The position numbers and the translations under genes are program-made. DNA of 64,000 nt from Durusdinium trenchii. Its lineage: Eukaryota > Sar > Dinophyceae > Suessiales > Symbiodiniaceae. Below, piece after piece: positions 12,810-24,630 of the stretch (its first letter is position 1; each line of letters starts with the position of its first letter). The notes under the pieces are model-generated. The model ran no database searches and was not told where the DNA came from. It worked only from the letters and a program-made list of their open reading frames with translations. Location: positions 390,372-454,371 of the forward strand of contig CAXAMN010001225.1 in assembly GCA_963970005.1 (NCBI GenBank). Direction: 5' to 3'.

Positions 12810-15560
12810 GGCGCGCCTTCACTGGTCGTCAAGCCTGTGTTTCAAGCCGGGAGCTGGCTGAATCATCACGCGGGCCTTTCTGGGCCACATAACTACGCCA
12901 AACACCCCTCAATTAATGGGATGACTTGAACAATGATTTCCTCCCCGCAGTTCATGTATGTTCATATCAGTTTGTTGACAGGCCATTCCCCTGAGCCATT
13001 CCACAACTGATGGCCCTGAGCCATCTAAAATGGGGGATAAGTCCCGATGGCCCGATGAGTTCGGAAAGTGTCCCAAACGCAGTCGACCCTTTTTTGAAAA
13101 GGGTCTGGCCCGGATTGGCCCCGGATTGTCACTTGTGGTTGGTTTGAGGAGCCGCACTCTGTTTGGATTCAGTGAGCTTGGACAAATGGCCACCTCAAAA
13201 ATCCTAAAAGCAGTGACAAATATTGAGGTAGTGAGACCCAGCCAACCGTACCTAAGTACCATCCTCAGGAAATGATGAGCCCTACAGGATGACGGTGATT
13301 GGATGCACAAACCTGCAGTTTGACGGTTTCAGCTTGCAACGGTCCATCAACATGACACGACCGAACGGTGCCGGCGAGGCTCTAAGCGGACGTGCTGCAG
13401 CGCTTCCAATCGACAGGAGGAGTTGCCGTGCAGGCACACCTGCATGGCATCATGGCGCGTGGCACCGGGTTTTGGAGACATGAAATGTTGGGAAAGCATT
13501 GGAAAGCAAACATGTCAACCGCAACTGTAGAAGCTACTTGCATACTGACTGTCAGTGAGGGGAAGCAAGACTCCTGTAGGCAAAATTGATCACTAATTGA
13601 CATTTTCTGAGTGGTATGCTAGGAATAGAATATAAATCATGCTCTTGTGAAGGCAAATGTTTGACGGCTGACCAACTAAGAAGGCAAATGCGCCCAACAA
13701 CCTGCGCTCTCTGACCAACAACCAGCGCACTCTAACCTCGAAGCTTCTGCAACATTACCTGAGTAACTTCCCAACAGTCTCATACTGCCAAGTGCCCCGG
13801 CCACGCAGGGGAGCGGCTCGGGGCTGATCAGCCGCGGTTCTTTAGGCTTCCACCAGCTGCATTCCAGCAAATGCCCTGGAGGGTATGGTCAATCCTTTGG
13901 GCTTTCACAAAGTCTTACAACGTTTCATAGCAAGCAAATGAGGATGAACTTTGGCAAAACATAAACAATCTCAAAAAGACCGCTGAAAGTTGAGGAACGT
14001 TCTTTATAACAAATGGAAAGGAGAAAACGACAAAACCTACCAAGGGATGTGTTGCTGTCAGGAGGAATCTGGTGTCTTTTTAAATCTATGTTGATGTTGT
14101 TGTTGTTTTATTGTTCAAACATGAAATGCCGTGCCAATGTGTGCTTTGTACTATGCTTGGTGCAGCTTGGTGTCCAAAAGCAACTGGTAATACCGTAATA
14201 CCGTTTTTGTCCATCTCTCTTTGCTGCTCTATGTACCGAAGTTAATATACACATTATGTTAATGATTCATACTGATGAAGTGCCCGTTCCACCGTTGCAA
14301 GACCACCGCCACTCTTTACCTCCTATCCCAGCACATCTGAACATCGTTCATGCCATTTCGGCCTTGGGGGTTTTGCACTTGCAAATCGTGCCGCTGGAAC
14401 TTGTGGCCAGCAAACAGGAAGCTCTTCGGGCCTGAGGAGAAGTGACATGGGTGACTCAAAGCGGGAGATCCAAAAGGGAGAGGTGAGTGTTCCACCAAGG
14501 AACATCAGGAACTTCAAAGCCAATACTCATATGTTTGGATCTCTTTTTAAGGGCTCTTGAACATTCGAAGGTGCTTAAATCGTCCTACTTATCTGTTGCA
14601 AAGCCTGTGTTCAAAGCTTTGCAGAGGCAGAATTCGGAACAATTGGCCAGGTTGAAACGCGTGCCGTGTGCTTTGGGTTCAGATTCGGAGCTTCGTCGTT
14701 GGCGCAGCTTCGTCTCTTCTATCCGTTCCCATCGGGAAGAAGCTGCTGCGATCGTATGCGTGACTGAAAAATAACGTCCTGCTTCAGCAAGTCTCTGTTT
14801 GGCAAGTTAAGGCTTTCTCGTTTGGCTGCTTCAAACTGCTCTATGGCTGTTCATTTAGCTCCGCAAAGCCGTTTCGGTCCTTCATTTGAGGGCCTCAAGA
14901 ACTGTCGCAAACCAGCTATGTCTTGAGCTCGCTTCGAGGCTATGGCTAGAGGGCAAATAGAGCAAAGTCTTGCCAGCATATGTTTGTGTATTCTGGTTAT
15001 TGTTTAAAGAGGTTCTCGTTCTGATTAGAGTAGTGGCATTCTTTTCAGGAAAGTGCTGCCATCGAGCAAATAAGCCCCATCATGAGGGGTCATAATGATT
15101 GCATATATTCAGGACAGGGTACTGCGTTATGGACATTAGGAGGTGAACCCCCCCCAAAAAAAGAAAAGAACACTCATGCCACATCATATCACCCAAGCCC
15201 ACTCGCTACACCTGGGAAAGCCAATGCCGCCAAGCTGCCCATGTGATCCACTTTGTACTCTGCCCGAGGCGGGCGGATGATCGCATTCCTCGCGAATGCG
15301 CTTTGCACGTGACGATCGTGATGGGAATATGATTGCCGAAAAGGTGCTAGTATCGGCACAGGAAGCGGGAGAAACAACACAACACATGAATAATGTACAA
15401 TCGTGTGGTATAATGTGTGTGTGCATGTGCATATATCATCAGAATCATGTACCCTGGGAGTCAAACTCCCAAGTTTAACTTGGTCGTTAACAACTACGAA
15501 GTTAAACTTAGACGTTCCGTAACAACGATGTTTTCTCGATCGGACACGTTTCTGCATCTT
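12810..15560. other. Intergenic or unresolved intron sequence
   Basis: No domain is recognised. A plus-strand frame at 14487-14774 (with PVFKALQRQNSEQLARLKR) and a minus-strand frame at 14316-14498 (SGPKSFLFAGHKFQRHDLQV) read somewhat like protein. Neither has clear splice sites or neighbours, and the 5' exon of the hydrolase gene may also lie here. Confidence 0.4.
15481..15516 (+). repeat. 36-nt dispersed motif, copy 1
   Basis: TGGTCGTT, five variable bases, CTACGAAGTTAAACTT, two variable bases, ACGTT. The same blocks with the same spacing recur at 23603-23638. The core AAGTTAAACTT is a palindrome around one A. Confidence 0.75.
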
Positions 15561-15561
15561 T

Positions 15562-18500
15562 TTATCTTCCCTCAAGTTTGGTGCTGATCGCTGCCATCAA
15601 TTGTGGCATTCTCCAACGGAGTGATCTATACCTCAAACGAGCAAACCGAATGATTCCATGTTCACGCCCACGAGCTTGCAATTGGCGTTTGAGACCACTC
15701 CTTTTGGCCCATCCTGCACAAGATGATAGACAGACCCCCCCTGCAAACGTCATTTCCATCACAAACAACTCAACCATCACAAAATCGAGATGCAAAGACA
15801 GTGTTTGTCCTTTCAGCTGGCCCATGAGATCTTCATCTAAAAATGTATACTCGAAACGTGGGTTGCATCCTGAGCGTTTTGGAGGTAAGCCAGGAGGGGA
15901 CGGTATGCTCAAAGTGCAGTTTGTTTCTCTTAAAGGTGAGGCCAAGGTGGAACATGCAATCTGGAGAATGCTCCTTGCCACCATGTTGCTGGTCTTCAGC
16001 ACGGTGTCTTGCAAAGTGTGCATAAATGCCTAATTTTCCAAGCCCAATGATGGCAGTGCAGACCAGTCGACAGGCAAGATTAAATCTGGTTGCACACCAA
16101 AGTACATGAATCTTTGGAATGGTCACCCAGGACAAAATGCCTTTCCTGAGATTGAGATGTGATTGATTTCACGGACATTGAAAGAACAAGCTTGAGTGCA
16201 GAATGATCCAACCTTCGAACAGATAATAGTTCCTTGATCACAACTTTTGCTATCAGGAGAACGGAGTTGATTCATACCTCAAATGAACACCCACCAATCT
16301 ACGGTGCTGGGTTGCAACGTTTGTTTAGCTATATTTTGACTGGTTTAGCTGAAAAGGGTCTCCCAAGCCCAGGCACTGAATTGACATGTGGCTCAGGGAT
16401 AAATACCCTTCAATGTAGGCACGGCCAGCCTCTTCAATTTGTATTGCCTGCAACACAGTCCTTGGACCACACTAACAATCAGAAGACCCACCAACATCCT
16501 ACATTGGCAAACGGGCTTCTTAAGCTTAATCTCAGCCATGGCAGTGGATATGGCCAAGCTGCAGAGCACGGGAGGACCGCTCTGTCAGTCCAAAATACCG
16601 GTTGATACCTCGCCTAGGTAGGCTGATATGGATTCGACTGGGAGTGGATATTTGATATGGGATTCTTCGAAGAATGAAGAAGAGGTTTTGTTGAATGTTG
16701 TGTACATTTTTTGACAATTCCATACATGCTAAGCTTCAAGGTTGCCTCTGTCATGTACAACCTCTCATCCTGCACCATGCCATCACGTCGGACTTTGGTA
16801 ACGGTGTCCAGAAGCCATGCTGACACACATCTTGCGTTGAAACCCTTGCAGTTCATGTACGCGCCATAGTCTTCGTTGAAGACAAAACGATACTTGAATC
16901 TTTTTTGGGAAGACGATATCTTGTGAGATTTTGTCCAACTGCAAAACGAAGACCAAGCATGCTCCAAGGCAGTTCGGTAGGCTTCTGGGCTTGCAAGATC
17001 ATGAACTTGTCCAAAAGCTCCAATTTGTAGGAGCATGCCCCTTAGTTGTTCTAACGGTCCCTCATTATTGACTGTTGGGTTCACTCCCAATATTAAATGT
17101 AGAATGAGAAATGGACATACAGTTGTCTCCAAGGTACAGGGTTGAGCCATTGGAGACTCCCAAGAGACCCAAGTTCACTATGTGGAGCGTGCACCCCTTG
17201 ATAAGAGAGATATTAAAAAAATGAAGATCGATGAGTGGGCCTGGGCAAATGCGGAAAAGAATCATCATGAGTTATGAGTTGTTTTCCCAAACAAAGTCAT
17301 ATGGTCAGATCAATGAGTTCTTTCTCGTGTGTTAGTTTGACACGTACACAGCTGTTTGGTCGAGGAACAAAGTGGATCTTGCAGCTCTTCCATAATAAAT
17401 TCATTTGTGGATCGCCGAGTTGTGTGCCACCCATCATTGGAAAACTCATATTTTGTGTATCGAAGGTTTGATGTAGTATCCGCTCTGGCCCTACACCTGA
17501 AGCAAACCTCATGAGATACCCAATGAGCCTTGTGTCTAAACAACTGTCTTATCCACGCTTGATCGCCACGAAGTTCGGATACAAGAAGCCTGCGACCTCG
17601 TACTCCCTGTTCTGAAAGCAAATTCATGCTATCAACAACAGCCTGATATGCTGGATACAATGATGAAGCGAAGTCGATCACTTTAGAGCTCTCGATGGCA
17701 AAAAACCAAGAACCGAGAAAGTCGTGCACACTTGGGCCGGAACAATGGTAAGCTCATAAACACTCCACAGATTTTGTGGCTTGGTGCATTTTGAAACATC
17801 ATCGATGCTTCATCACCGTACAACGCACATGGCCAAACCAGGGAGTCACACGCATTGCGAAAATCTCTGGTCGATAACGCCCAGTCATCTCCAACAAACT
17901 CTAAGTGCTCCCAAAACGACTTCACAAGCTCGTCGTTGAGATGTAAGCCACAATCTAGCAGGTGCTCTACAATGTGATGAGGTAAAAGCACAGGTAGATC
18001 CATGGGAGCCACAGTGTCATCGGGTTGCTTGGCTTTGATTTCAACCAATGTTGGTTCCTGAGCTTTTAAGTTTTATAACTATTCCACTACCACATGAGTT
18101 CATTGTAAGTGACACACGTTTACAATTCACACAAACGACTGCACATCGAGCCCGTGTTCCACAGGCAGTGGCGTTGCTTTGTAGAAATCTCGGGTATTGT
18201 TCCAAGTCGTGAACTTGCCCACTTTGGCTGTCCAATCGAAAGCAAATGGTCCGGCTTCCTCAAACACGAAATCATAAAATTCAAAAGAACACACAGCATC
18301 ATATGAATTCACATCTCGATTATTATATGCCTTCATTCATTGGGTCATATTGCAAATCCACATGTGCAATCAAGATTCTTCATAAGCTGCTTTTGCTGAT
18401 TTCACAGCGGCGCGAATACTAATAGCCTCATACATGCACGGATACTTCACCGATGAGCTAGTACAGTGAGAACTGGATTTGATCGACTTGTGAAGTGTGT

Positions 18501-18767
18501 ACATCCACTGTTTCCAGTCAAAGTTTAATACTTTGAAGACCAAGCAACACCAGCTGCGATCTTCTCTACAATATCCCGATGTACTGGCCCGTCGCATCCC
18601 TGAGCACCTCCGAAAGCGTGATCGTGATGTGAGAAAATCCGGAACCGTACCGATATAGAGGATTTGAATTGCAAGTTCAGGTTGTAAAAACCAATCTCGA
18701 CACTCTCAAGAGAATTCTGTTTGCATGCTTGAGATTGTTTTCTCAGTTTTTTTTTTGCGGGATCCAT
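15562..18767 (-). CDS. Dinoflagellate-type multi-exon protein, function unknown
   Basis: The likely start is the ATG at 18767 (MDPAKKKLRKQSQACKQNSL). Minus-strand exons follow in order: about 18.62-18.54 kb (GCDGPVHRDIVEKIAAGVAW); 18.55-18.38 kb; 18.30-18.13 kb (FAFDWTAKVGKFTTWNNTRD); 18.05-17.73 kb (MDLPVLLPHHIVEHLLDCGL ... CALYGDEASMMF); 17.71-17.38 kb (LLVSELRGDQAWIRQLFRHK with the paired cysteines of CFRCRA); 17.25-17.16 kb (KGCTLHIVNLGLLGVSNGS); 17.08-16.74 kb (GFNARCVSAWLLDTVTKV); 16.1-15.97 kb; and 15.87-15.56 kb (FEYTFLDEDLMGQLKG, then RSLRWRMPQLMAAISTKLEG and stop). The arrangement recalls an abundant dinoflagellate-only family that I cannot assign to a known enzyme. A domesticated transposase-like origin is possible but unproven. 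Exon joins are approximate. Confidence 0.65.
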
Positions 18768-19042
18768 CAATCTGTGAAGTGTTCACACTTCGTTGAAGCT
18801 ACACCGGCATACCTGTTCCACCCTGCAACTTGACTGAGCAAGTTGGCACCCTGACAGGCAACCCAGCGACTGGCCACACGAAATCAAAGTTCACTGAACT
18901 CAACAGATCGATACAATGTTGACTACATTAATAATGATTTGCTAGTTGATCATTTACTACTACAGAAAACAAACGACACAAGTTGGCAAATGTCGCTTTG
19001 CAAACTCAAGGGTGTTCTTCACCCAACATCACCTAAGATTAC

Positions 19043-22029
19043 CTAAGACTGTGTTTTCTTTGCCTTTTTGGCTTTTAGTGGTTCACATGCCGATGTCAGC
19101 TCGGTGCATGCGCGATCACACTCATCGATTGCAGCCTGTTCAACCTGGCAAAGATGACAAGATATCAGTCCAAGGTGTTGATAAAACAAAACTTGGCCTT
19201 AGAGTTGTCTATGGCTGCTTGAAGAGCAGAACGCTTTGCCTGGAGATGCCAAATGTAAATACTCAAATACATGATTGCGATTGAAATCTAGTTTTTAGTC
19301 AAACTAGAAGACGTGATGCCACTATTGTATATATGCCTCCAACTGCGATTGCTTGGTCTCGACATCGTCCTTGATGCTGGCTGCGTACTTTTCAGACCTC
19401 AATACAACGAATACAAGGACCGTTGAAATAGTGGTTGATATTGAAGTCACCAATATCTGAGACATTCACATGGAACTCAAATTGGGTTTCAATGAAACAG
19501 CCCATTTGATCTTGGCACTGGCATCTGCAATTGCCTGCCACAAATCAATATAGACATGCATGCTGCATGCATGTATATGCTGATAACGGTCAATCGATCG
19601 AAAGCCTTCTTTGCACTCTTTTGCAAGTCCTTTTTGTCATCTTTCTTTGGGTCCGGCACTTGTGGTTGACCTTTCTCCTTTCTTCCCTTGCCACCTTTGC
19701 CCGCCTAGAACAAGTAAATACATTAGCATAAATTTCTCACTCATAAATACAAATTAGGAAACATTAAAGAAACAACATAAAGAAGCAAAGCAATATCGAT
19801 CAATCGAACACCGAACCTTGGAGTGTTTCTTTTGTTTGTCTTTCTTGTTTTTCTTGTCCTTTTTTGATTTATCCTTTTTATGTTTTGGACTGGACTCATC
19901 ACTCGAAGACGAACAGTCAAGGCAGCTGTATAGCTGCGTGATCTCTTCCTGCTCCTCCTCTTCCATGCTGTCCTCCACGAGTGTCAAGAATTGCATTGCC
20001 TCCTGTCAAGGGGTGGTGGTATGTGAGAGTCACAACTATGTATATCTCGATGTTTATACAGCATAACTGCAAAACATAGTGTCCCACACCCGGCCAACAC
20101 CCAGCCTCAACACCAGGCAACTCTGGATTCTCTCGCACTTCTTTCGCTCGTAACTCTGTGTCCAACAGCTTTCGTTGTCTCATTTGTTCTCCCAAGGAGG
20201 CTCCAAAAAGACTGTCCATTTGTCCACCAGTAAGCCACTTTCTTGTGCCCCTCCGTGTGCTCTTGTGACGATTCAAGATGTTTTGATAAAACTTACTCTC
20301 CTTCCACTGACCTTGGCAGGCACCCCATGCCTCATAGAGGATAGAATTCAGGGAAGAGCCTCAGGCACACATATACATCTAATCTGATAAAATATAGCAG
20401 CAACAAATCTTGAAAGCATGATACGAATCTACGTGTGTGCATATTGTCCCAGTTGATATCACAACACCAAGTGGCTTCCATGGGCTTCTTGGCCCATTTT
20501 TCTGATTTCCAAGGGCGCGGATACACCTGAGCATTGGACAAATAAATATATTTCATACTGCTAGCTGCTATGCTTGAGTTGAGCTGAGTACGGTACTTCG
20601 AACTGATCAAAAATATCTCATGTACCGTGCATGCGCTTCATCTTTCTTCCGTTTGAGCTCTTTTTGTCTTTTCTCCTCTGCAATCTCTTCTGCTGTCTTT
20701 TCTCCCAATTCTTCTTCCTTCTTTTGATCACCTTCCGTGGCCTTAGCGTCGATCTTCTTTGTCGCCTCATCATCGTGTGTGCTCTTTGTCACCTCATCTT
20801 TGTTGTCATTTGGAGCGCTGTCCTTCTCACGTTTCTTTAAATCTTCAGCCACCTTGGCTGCCTGACGGTTCTTTTCTGCTTCCTCAAACACTCTTAGCCT
20901 CGCCAGCTTCAATGTGTTGTGCTGCTGACCGCTTTGTGATGATGTGTTTTCTTGCACCTTCAGCCGCTGAAGCTCGAGCCTTGCTAGTTCAAAGCGTTCC
21001 TCTACCTCGCGAATATTCTTTCCATCAGCAGCTGCCTTTGCTTTCTTCGCATCCTCAAGCTTCCGAAGTTCTTCCAAGGCTGCAGCCTTCTTTTGCTCTT
21101 CCTCAACTTTCTTTGCTTCTTCTGCCTCCTTTGCTTTCTTCGCATCCTCAAGCCTTCGAAGTTCTTCCAGGGCTGCAGCCTTCTTCTGCTCATATTGATC
21201 TTGAACCTTCTTCTTTGCTTCTTCTGCCTCCTTTGCTTTCTTCTCTTCCTCAAGCCTTCGAAGTTCATCCAGGGCTGCAGCCTTCTTCTGCTCATCTTGA
21301 TCTTGAGCGTGTTTCTTTGCTTTTTCTGCATCCTTTGCTTTCTTCTCTTCCTCAAGCCTTCGAAGTTCATCCAAGGCGGCAGCCTTCTTCTGCTCNNNNN
21401 NNNNNTTCCTCCAAGGCCGCTAGCTTTTTCTGCTCTTCTTCAACCTTCTTTGTTTCCTTTGCCTCATTTGTTTTCTTCTCTTCCTCAAGCCTTCGAAGTT
21501 CCTCCAAGGCGGCAGCCTTCTTCTGCTCCTCTTCCACCTTCTTCTGTGCTTCCTCAGCCTCTGTTGCTTTCTTCGTGTCCTCAAGCCTTCGAAGTTTCTG
21601 CTCCTCTTCAACCTTCTTTGCTTCCTCTGCCTCTGCTGCTTTCTTCTCTTCCTCAAGCCTTCGAAGTTCTTCCGAGGCCGCTAGCTTTTTCTGCTCCTCT
21701 TCCACCTTCTTTGCTTCCTCTGCATCCTTTGCTTGGTTCCCGTCCTCATCAAAGGCCGCTGCCTTCTTTTGCTCCTCCTCCTGAAACTTTTTGAGCAATG
21801 CCAATTGTTCTTCGTACTCCCGTCGTGCTTTCTCTAGTTCTGTCTCTTGTCGTGCTTTGCTTTCCTCTGCTGCCTTCTTTGCATCTTCGAGCTGCAGTTG
21901 CTGTCTCGTGCGGGCCTCTTCGATCTCATAGGCACCATGTGCAAGTGATGACATCTTGCCACCATCTTCAGAGTTTGTGTTGCCTGTGCTTTCTTCACTT
22001 TCCTGTCCAGGTTTCAGGTCGAAACTCAT
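19043..22029 (-). CDS. Long coiled-coil protein with Lys/Glu/Ala tandem repeats
   Basis: The start is taken at ATG 22029 (MSFDLKPGQESEES); an upstream in-frame ATG exists at 22152. The first exon (22.03-20.62 kb) encodes about 450 residues of charged helix built from a repeat of roughly 30-33 residues of the type EELRRLEEEKKAKEAEEAKK, predicted to form a coiled coil. A 10-N gap interrupts it. Later exons are 20.53-20.43 kb (PRPWKSEKWAKKPMEATW), 20.32-20.09 kb (KWLTGGQMDSLFGASLGEQM ... ENPELPGVEA), 20.0-19.8 kb (EAMQFLTLVEDSMEEEEQEE, then a Lys-rich tail), 19.71-19.6 kb (AGKGGKGRKEKGQPQVPDP), 19.52-19.48 kb, 19.38-19.32 kb (SEKYAASIKDDVETKQSQLE), 19.24-19.2 kb, and 19.16-19.04 kb (ECDRACTELTSACEPLKAKK ... 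TQS stop). The ENPELPGVEA-containing domain resembles one I associate with dinoflagellates. A scaffold role is a guess. Confidence 0.75.
21396..21405. other. Assembly gap (10 N)
   Basis: Ten ambiguous bases lie inside the tandem-repeat exon of the coiled-coil gene. The true gap length is unknown. Repeats of about 100 bp flank it on both sides, so units may be collapsed or missing. Confidence 0.99.
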
Positions 22030-22185
22030 GGCTAGGTGGTGGAAACTAGATCGATATATCGAACGGTCGAATGAAACAAATAAAGGAACCGGTGGTGAAC
22101 GCCTGCAAACCCGTGAATCTGCGAATTGACCTTGTTCGCCTGGAAACTCCATGCTCCTGACCCAATGACTTTCTTGGAAGTCCTT

Positions 22186-23290
22186 TTACTTAAACTCAAC
22201 CAGTCCTGGTAAATCATGGAAACCAACATCTTCAGCTTGGCTCTTGGGGAATCTTTTGTCCTGATCCAAAGTGGTGTCAACCGACATTGCAAATGAAGTT
22301 CACTAGTCCTGCAACTTGTAGTTCTTCCATGACTAGCAAGTATGCGAGAGGCCAGAGCGCGGTGAAGATTTCCTTCAGTTGTTGCCCACTCCTAGGATAG
22401 AAACTGATGTGTGATATGGCGTGATGCGTCAGGCTCACACCAATCATTTGAGGGTCTGACCAAAACTTCTTCAGTGACGGTCTTTTGCGGAACGATCGCA
22501 AATTCAACCGCCACTTGCGACAGGGCATCCTGAACACGAGATGTTTAAGCCTTAACAACCAAACACGGACAAGACATGGCTTGTGAAACTCGCCTTGACC
22601 TCCGCCTCCGTTGGCACATCAAGTGCAAACGTGGGGAGCCACTCCACCGCAAAGTTGTAATTTGTTTCGCAAGATACCTGGTTCTAGTAGTTGCAAATAG
22701 ATGCAAAACAGCAGGTGGTGGGATTGATTACTTGCCAGTGCAACGCTGGGGCACCATGGCTTCTGTAAGGCCCTTTTTGTCATCCAAGTCGATGAAAGAA
22801 AAGGTGACCGGTACCTGCAAACATGCTGTAAATGATGAACAAACCACATGTTGAATCCACTGAAAGAGCTGCAAAGTAAAAACTGGTCAGGAGAACCTTC
22901 TTGTCCAAAAGAGCCCGTTGGATTCGTTCCGTACTATGTCCAGCTTTCCGAGCTAGGTCCGTAATCCTCCGTGTTTTGAAGTCATCCTGCTGGAGATAGT
23001 CCCTGTAAAAGTCCTGGCCATGTGTGGTAGACTAGATGTTGGGACATGGGTTCCTGGCAACTGTCCTTAAGCAGCGCCACCCGCCGCTCACAAGGCTTAA
23101 TGGTTGGCATGGCTTGTGGATGGCCAGAACAAGATTGTGTGCTGAGCAGCTGAGGGAAGCAGCAAGGGACACGGAGCTGAGGGAAGGTTCAATGAGTGAT
23201 CCCACACGGAAGTGAATGAAACTATAAAATCACAACTAGCTGAGCACCTTCATCCTGATCTCCTCCAAGTTGAAGCTTCCCTGGGCTGGA
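22186..23290 (-). CDS. Unassigned multi-exon gene
   Basis: Minus-strand exons read well but match no family that I recognise. They are: about 23.29-23.24 kb (GSFNLEEIRMKVLS); 23.11-23.04 kb (MPTIKPCERRVALLKDSCQE); 23.01-22.89 kb (DFYRDYLQQDDFKTRRITDL ... RIQRALLDKKVLLT); 22.82-22.75 kb (VPVTFSFIDLDDKKGLTEAM); 22.68-22.59 kb (NYNFAVEWLPTFALDVPTEA); 22.53-22.44 kb (DALSQVAVEFAIVPQKTVTE); and 22.38-22.31 kb (GQQLKEIFTALWPLAYLLVM). A probable C-terminus ends in AEDVGFHDLPGLVEFK with TAA at 22188-22186. The join between the 22.44 and 22.38 kb exons keeps frame with a GT donor. Other joins, especially the last, are unsure. It ends only about 160 bp upstream of the coiled-coil gene's start, consistent with a tandem unidirectional array. 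Confidence 0.55.
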
Positions 23291-23602
23291 GGTTCCCAGT
23301 TAGTATGTTAAGATGGTAGCAACAATGAGATCTCCAAACTCAGGCCAAGACTTTTTCTTATAGCCTTTCGCATACCCCATGCGTTCCATGGCTCAGATGA
23401 GGTGGATACGCATGTGAGTTCAAAGATGTTCAAAGGGTCACCTTGGCGTCCCTCATGACATAAGGAAAATCACACCGCGTTTGGCCTGACATGTTCTGCC
23501 AATGGATCGGTCGGCCATGCAAGCAAAAGAAGAGTGAGCACACTGGAAGGAAGCTTGGGCGGGAAAGAGCCAAAGTGAAACTCAGTCGTTAGTAGTAAAA
23601 CA

Positions 23603-23638
23603 TGGTCGTTGCGTGCTACGAAGTTAAACTTCAACGTT
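23603..23638 (+). repeat. 36-nt dispersed motif, copy 2
   Basis: Same blocks and spacing as 15481-15516: TGGTCGTT, N5, CTACGAAGTTAAACTT, N2, ACGTT. The two copies differ only in the spacer bases. Confidence 0.75.
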
Positions 23639-24605
23639 GACCTCTAGGGTGTACAATATACCCAGTATTACCCAGTATATCCCAGTATCATCTTCGAACC
23701 AGTGTCATTTTTGGTTCCGGGATCTGCTGCTGCCAGGGACAGTTCTTCCACACATCTCCGCACGTCCCAGCACATCCCATCTCCCTGTGAATTCCTGAAA
23801 ACACCATCCCCGTTGCTACCGGACAGTGAGGTCCACCACCACCCCATTTTATCAAACAAATGGTTGTCTAAAACAACTGTTCACACTTCAAAGGTCTGCA
23901 CAAGTCATTTTATCTGACCAAAGATATCAAAATGGTTTCAAACACATCTAGCTAATTATATTTGACAAGTTGGCAAATCTGTCGCTGCCAACCAGGTTAT
24001 TTAACCATATTTAACCCATTTTAGATAACCTTAAACAACATTAGTCCAATCAAATGTAGATAGCCGGTAGCAACGGGGCCGGGATAAAACATCTTACAAC
24101 TATGAAGTTGAGCACACGCGCTTTTCATTGGGGGATTCGGATTCCACGCCCACGCCCCGGGACGAGTCGAAGCTTCAATATGTTCTCGTAGCTGCTTTGA
24201 AGGGGCCACCAACCTGGGCACGACTCCTCTCGACCTTTTGGGAGGCCCCGAGAGGCGCCGTGTGGGCGCCCGCTGGGCCGGGATGTGCGTCGTCATAGGG
24301 TGTTTCCAAAGCTGGGGCGTTCTGTTATTCACCCGGTCTATGGCTCGAAAAGAGACGCGAGGAGTCCTATGTTGCCAATGCTCAACACATGGCACGCCAA
24401 CCAAGTCTTAGGGAAACAACATGACCCGAACGCTGACTTACGCGTTACTGTCCTTCAGTTCTCAGGTGGTGAGGTCATGTGAGGTCGACGGTTGCAGTAT
24501 TATGACTCCAATATACTCCTTTCATTAATCATCCAGACCACAAGGCCCTAGACTAGACCGTAAAGCCTAAACCCTAGAAGCGATGGCCTCCAACCTAGAA
24601 GCGAT

Positions 24606-24630
24606 GGCCTTCGAGCTTAGCTCGAAGGCC
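24606..24630. repeat. Perfect 12-bp-arm palindrome
   Basis: GGCCTTCGAGCT, a central T, then AGCTCGAAGGCC. Just upstream, CTAGAAGCGATGGCCT is present twice in tandem (about 24575-24611), and the second copy runs into the left arm. Confidence 0.8.

Noticed and set aside
14487-14774. 95-residue plus-strand ORF
   Set aside because: Reads somewhat like protein but has no domain, no splice context and opposite orientation to the array. Left as a note in the intergenic entry.
20759-21784. 341-residue plus-strand frame, Ser/Phe/Leu-rich
   Set aside because: Antisense shadow of the Lys/Glu/Ala coiled-coil repeats. It has the expected mirrored composition and crosses the N gap.
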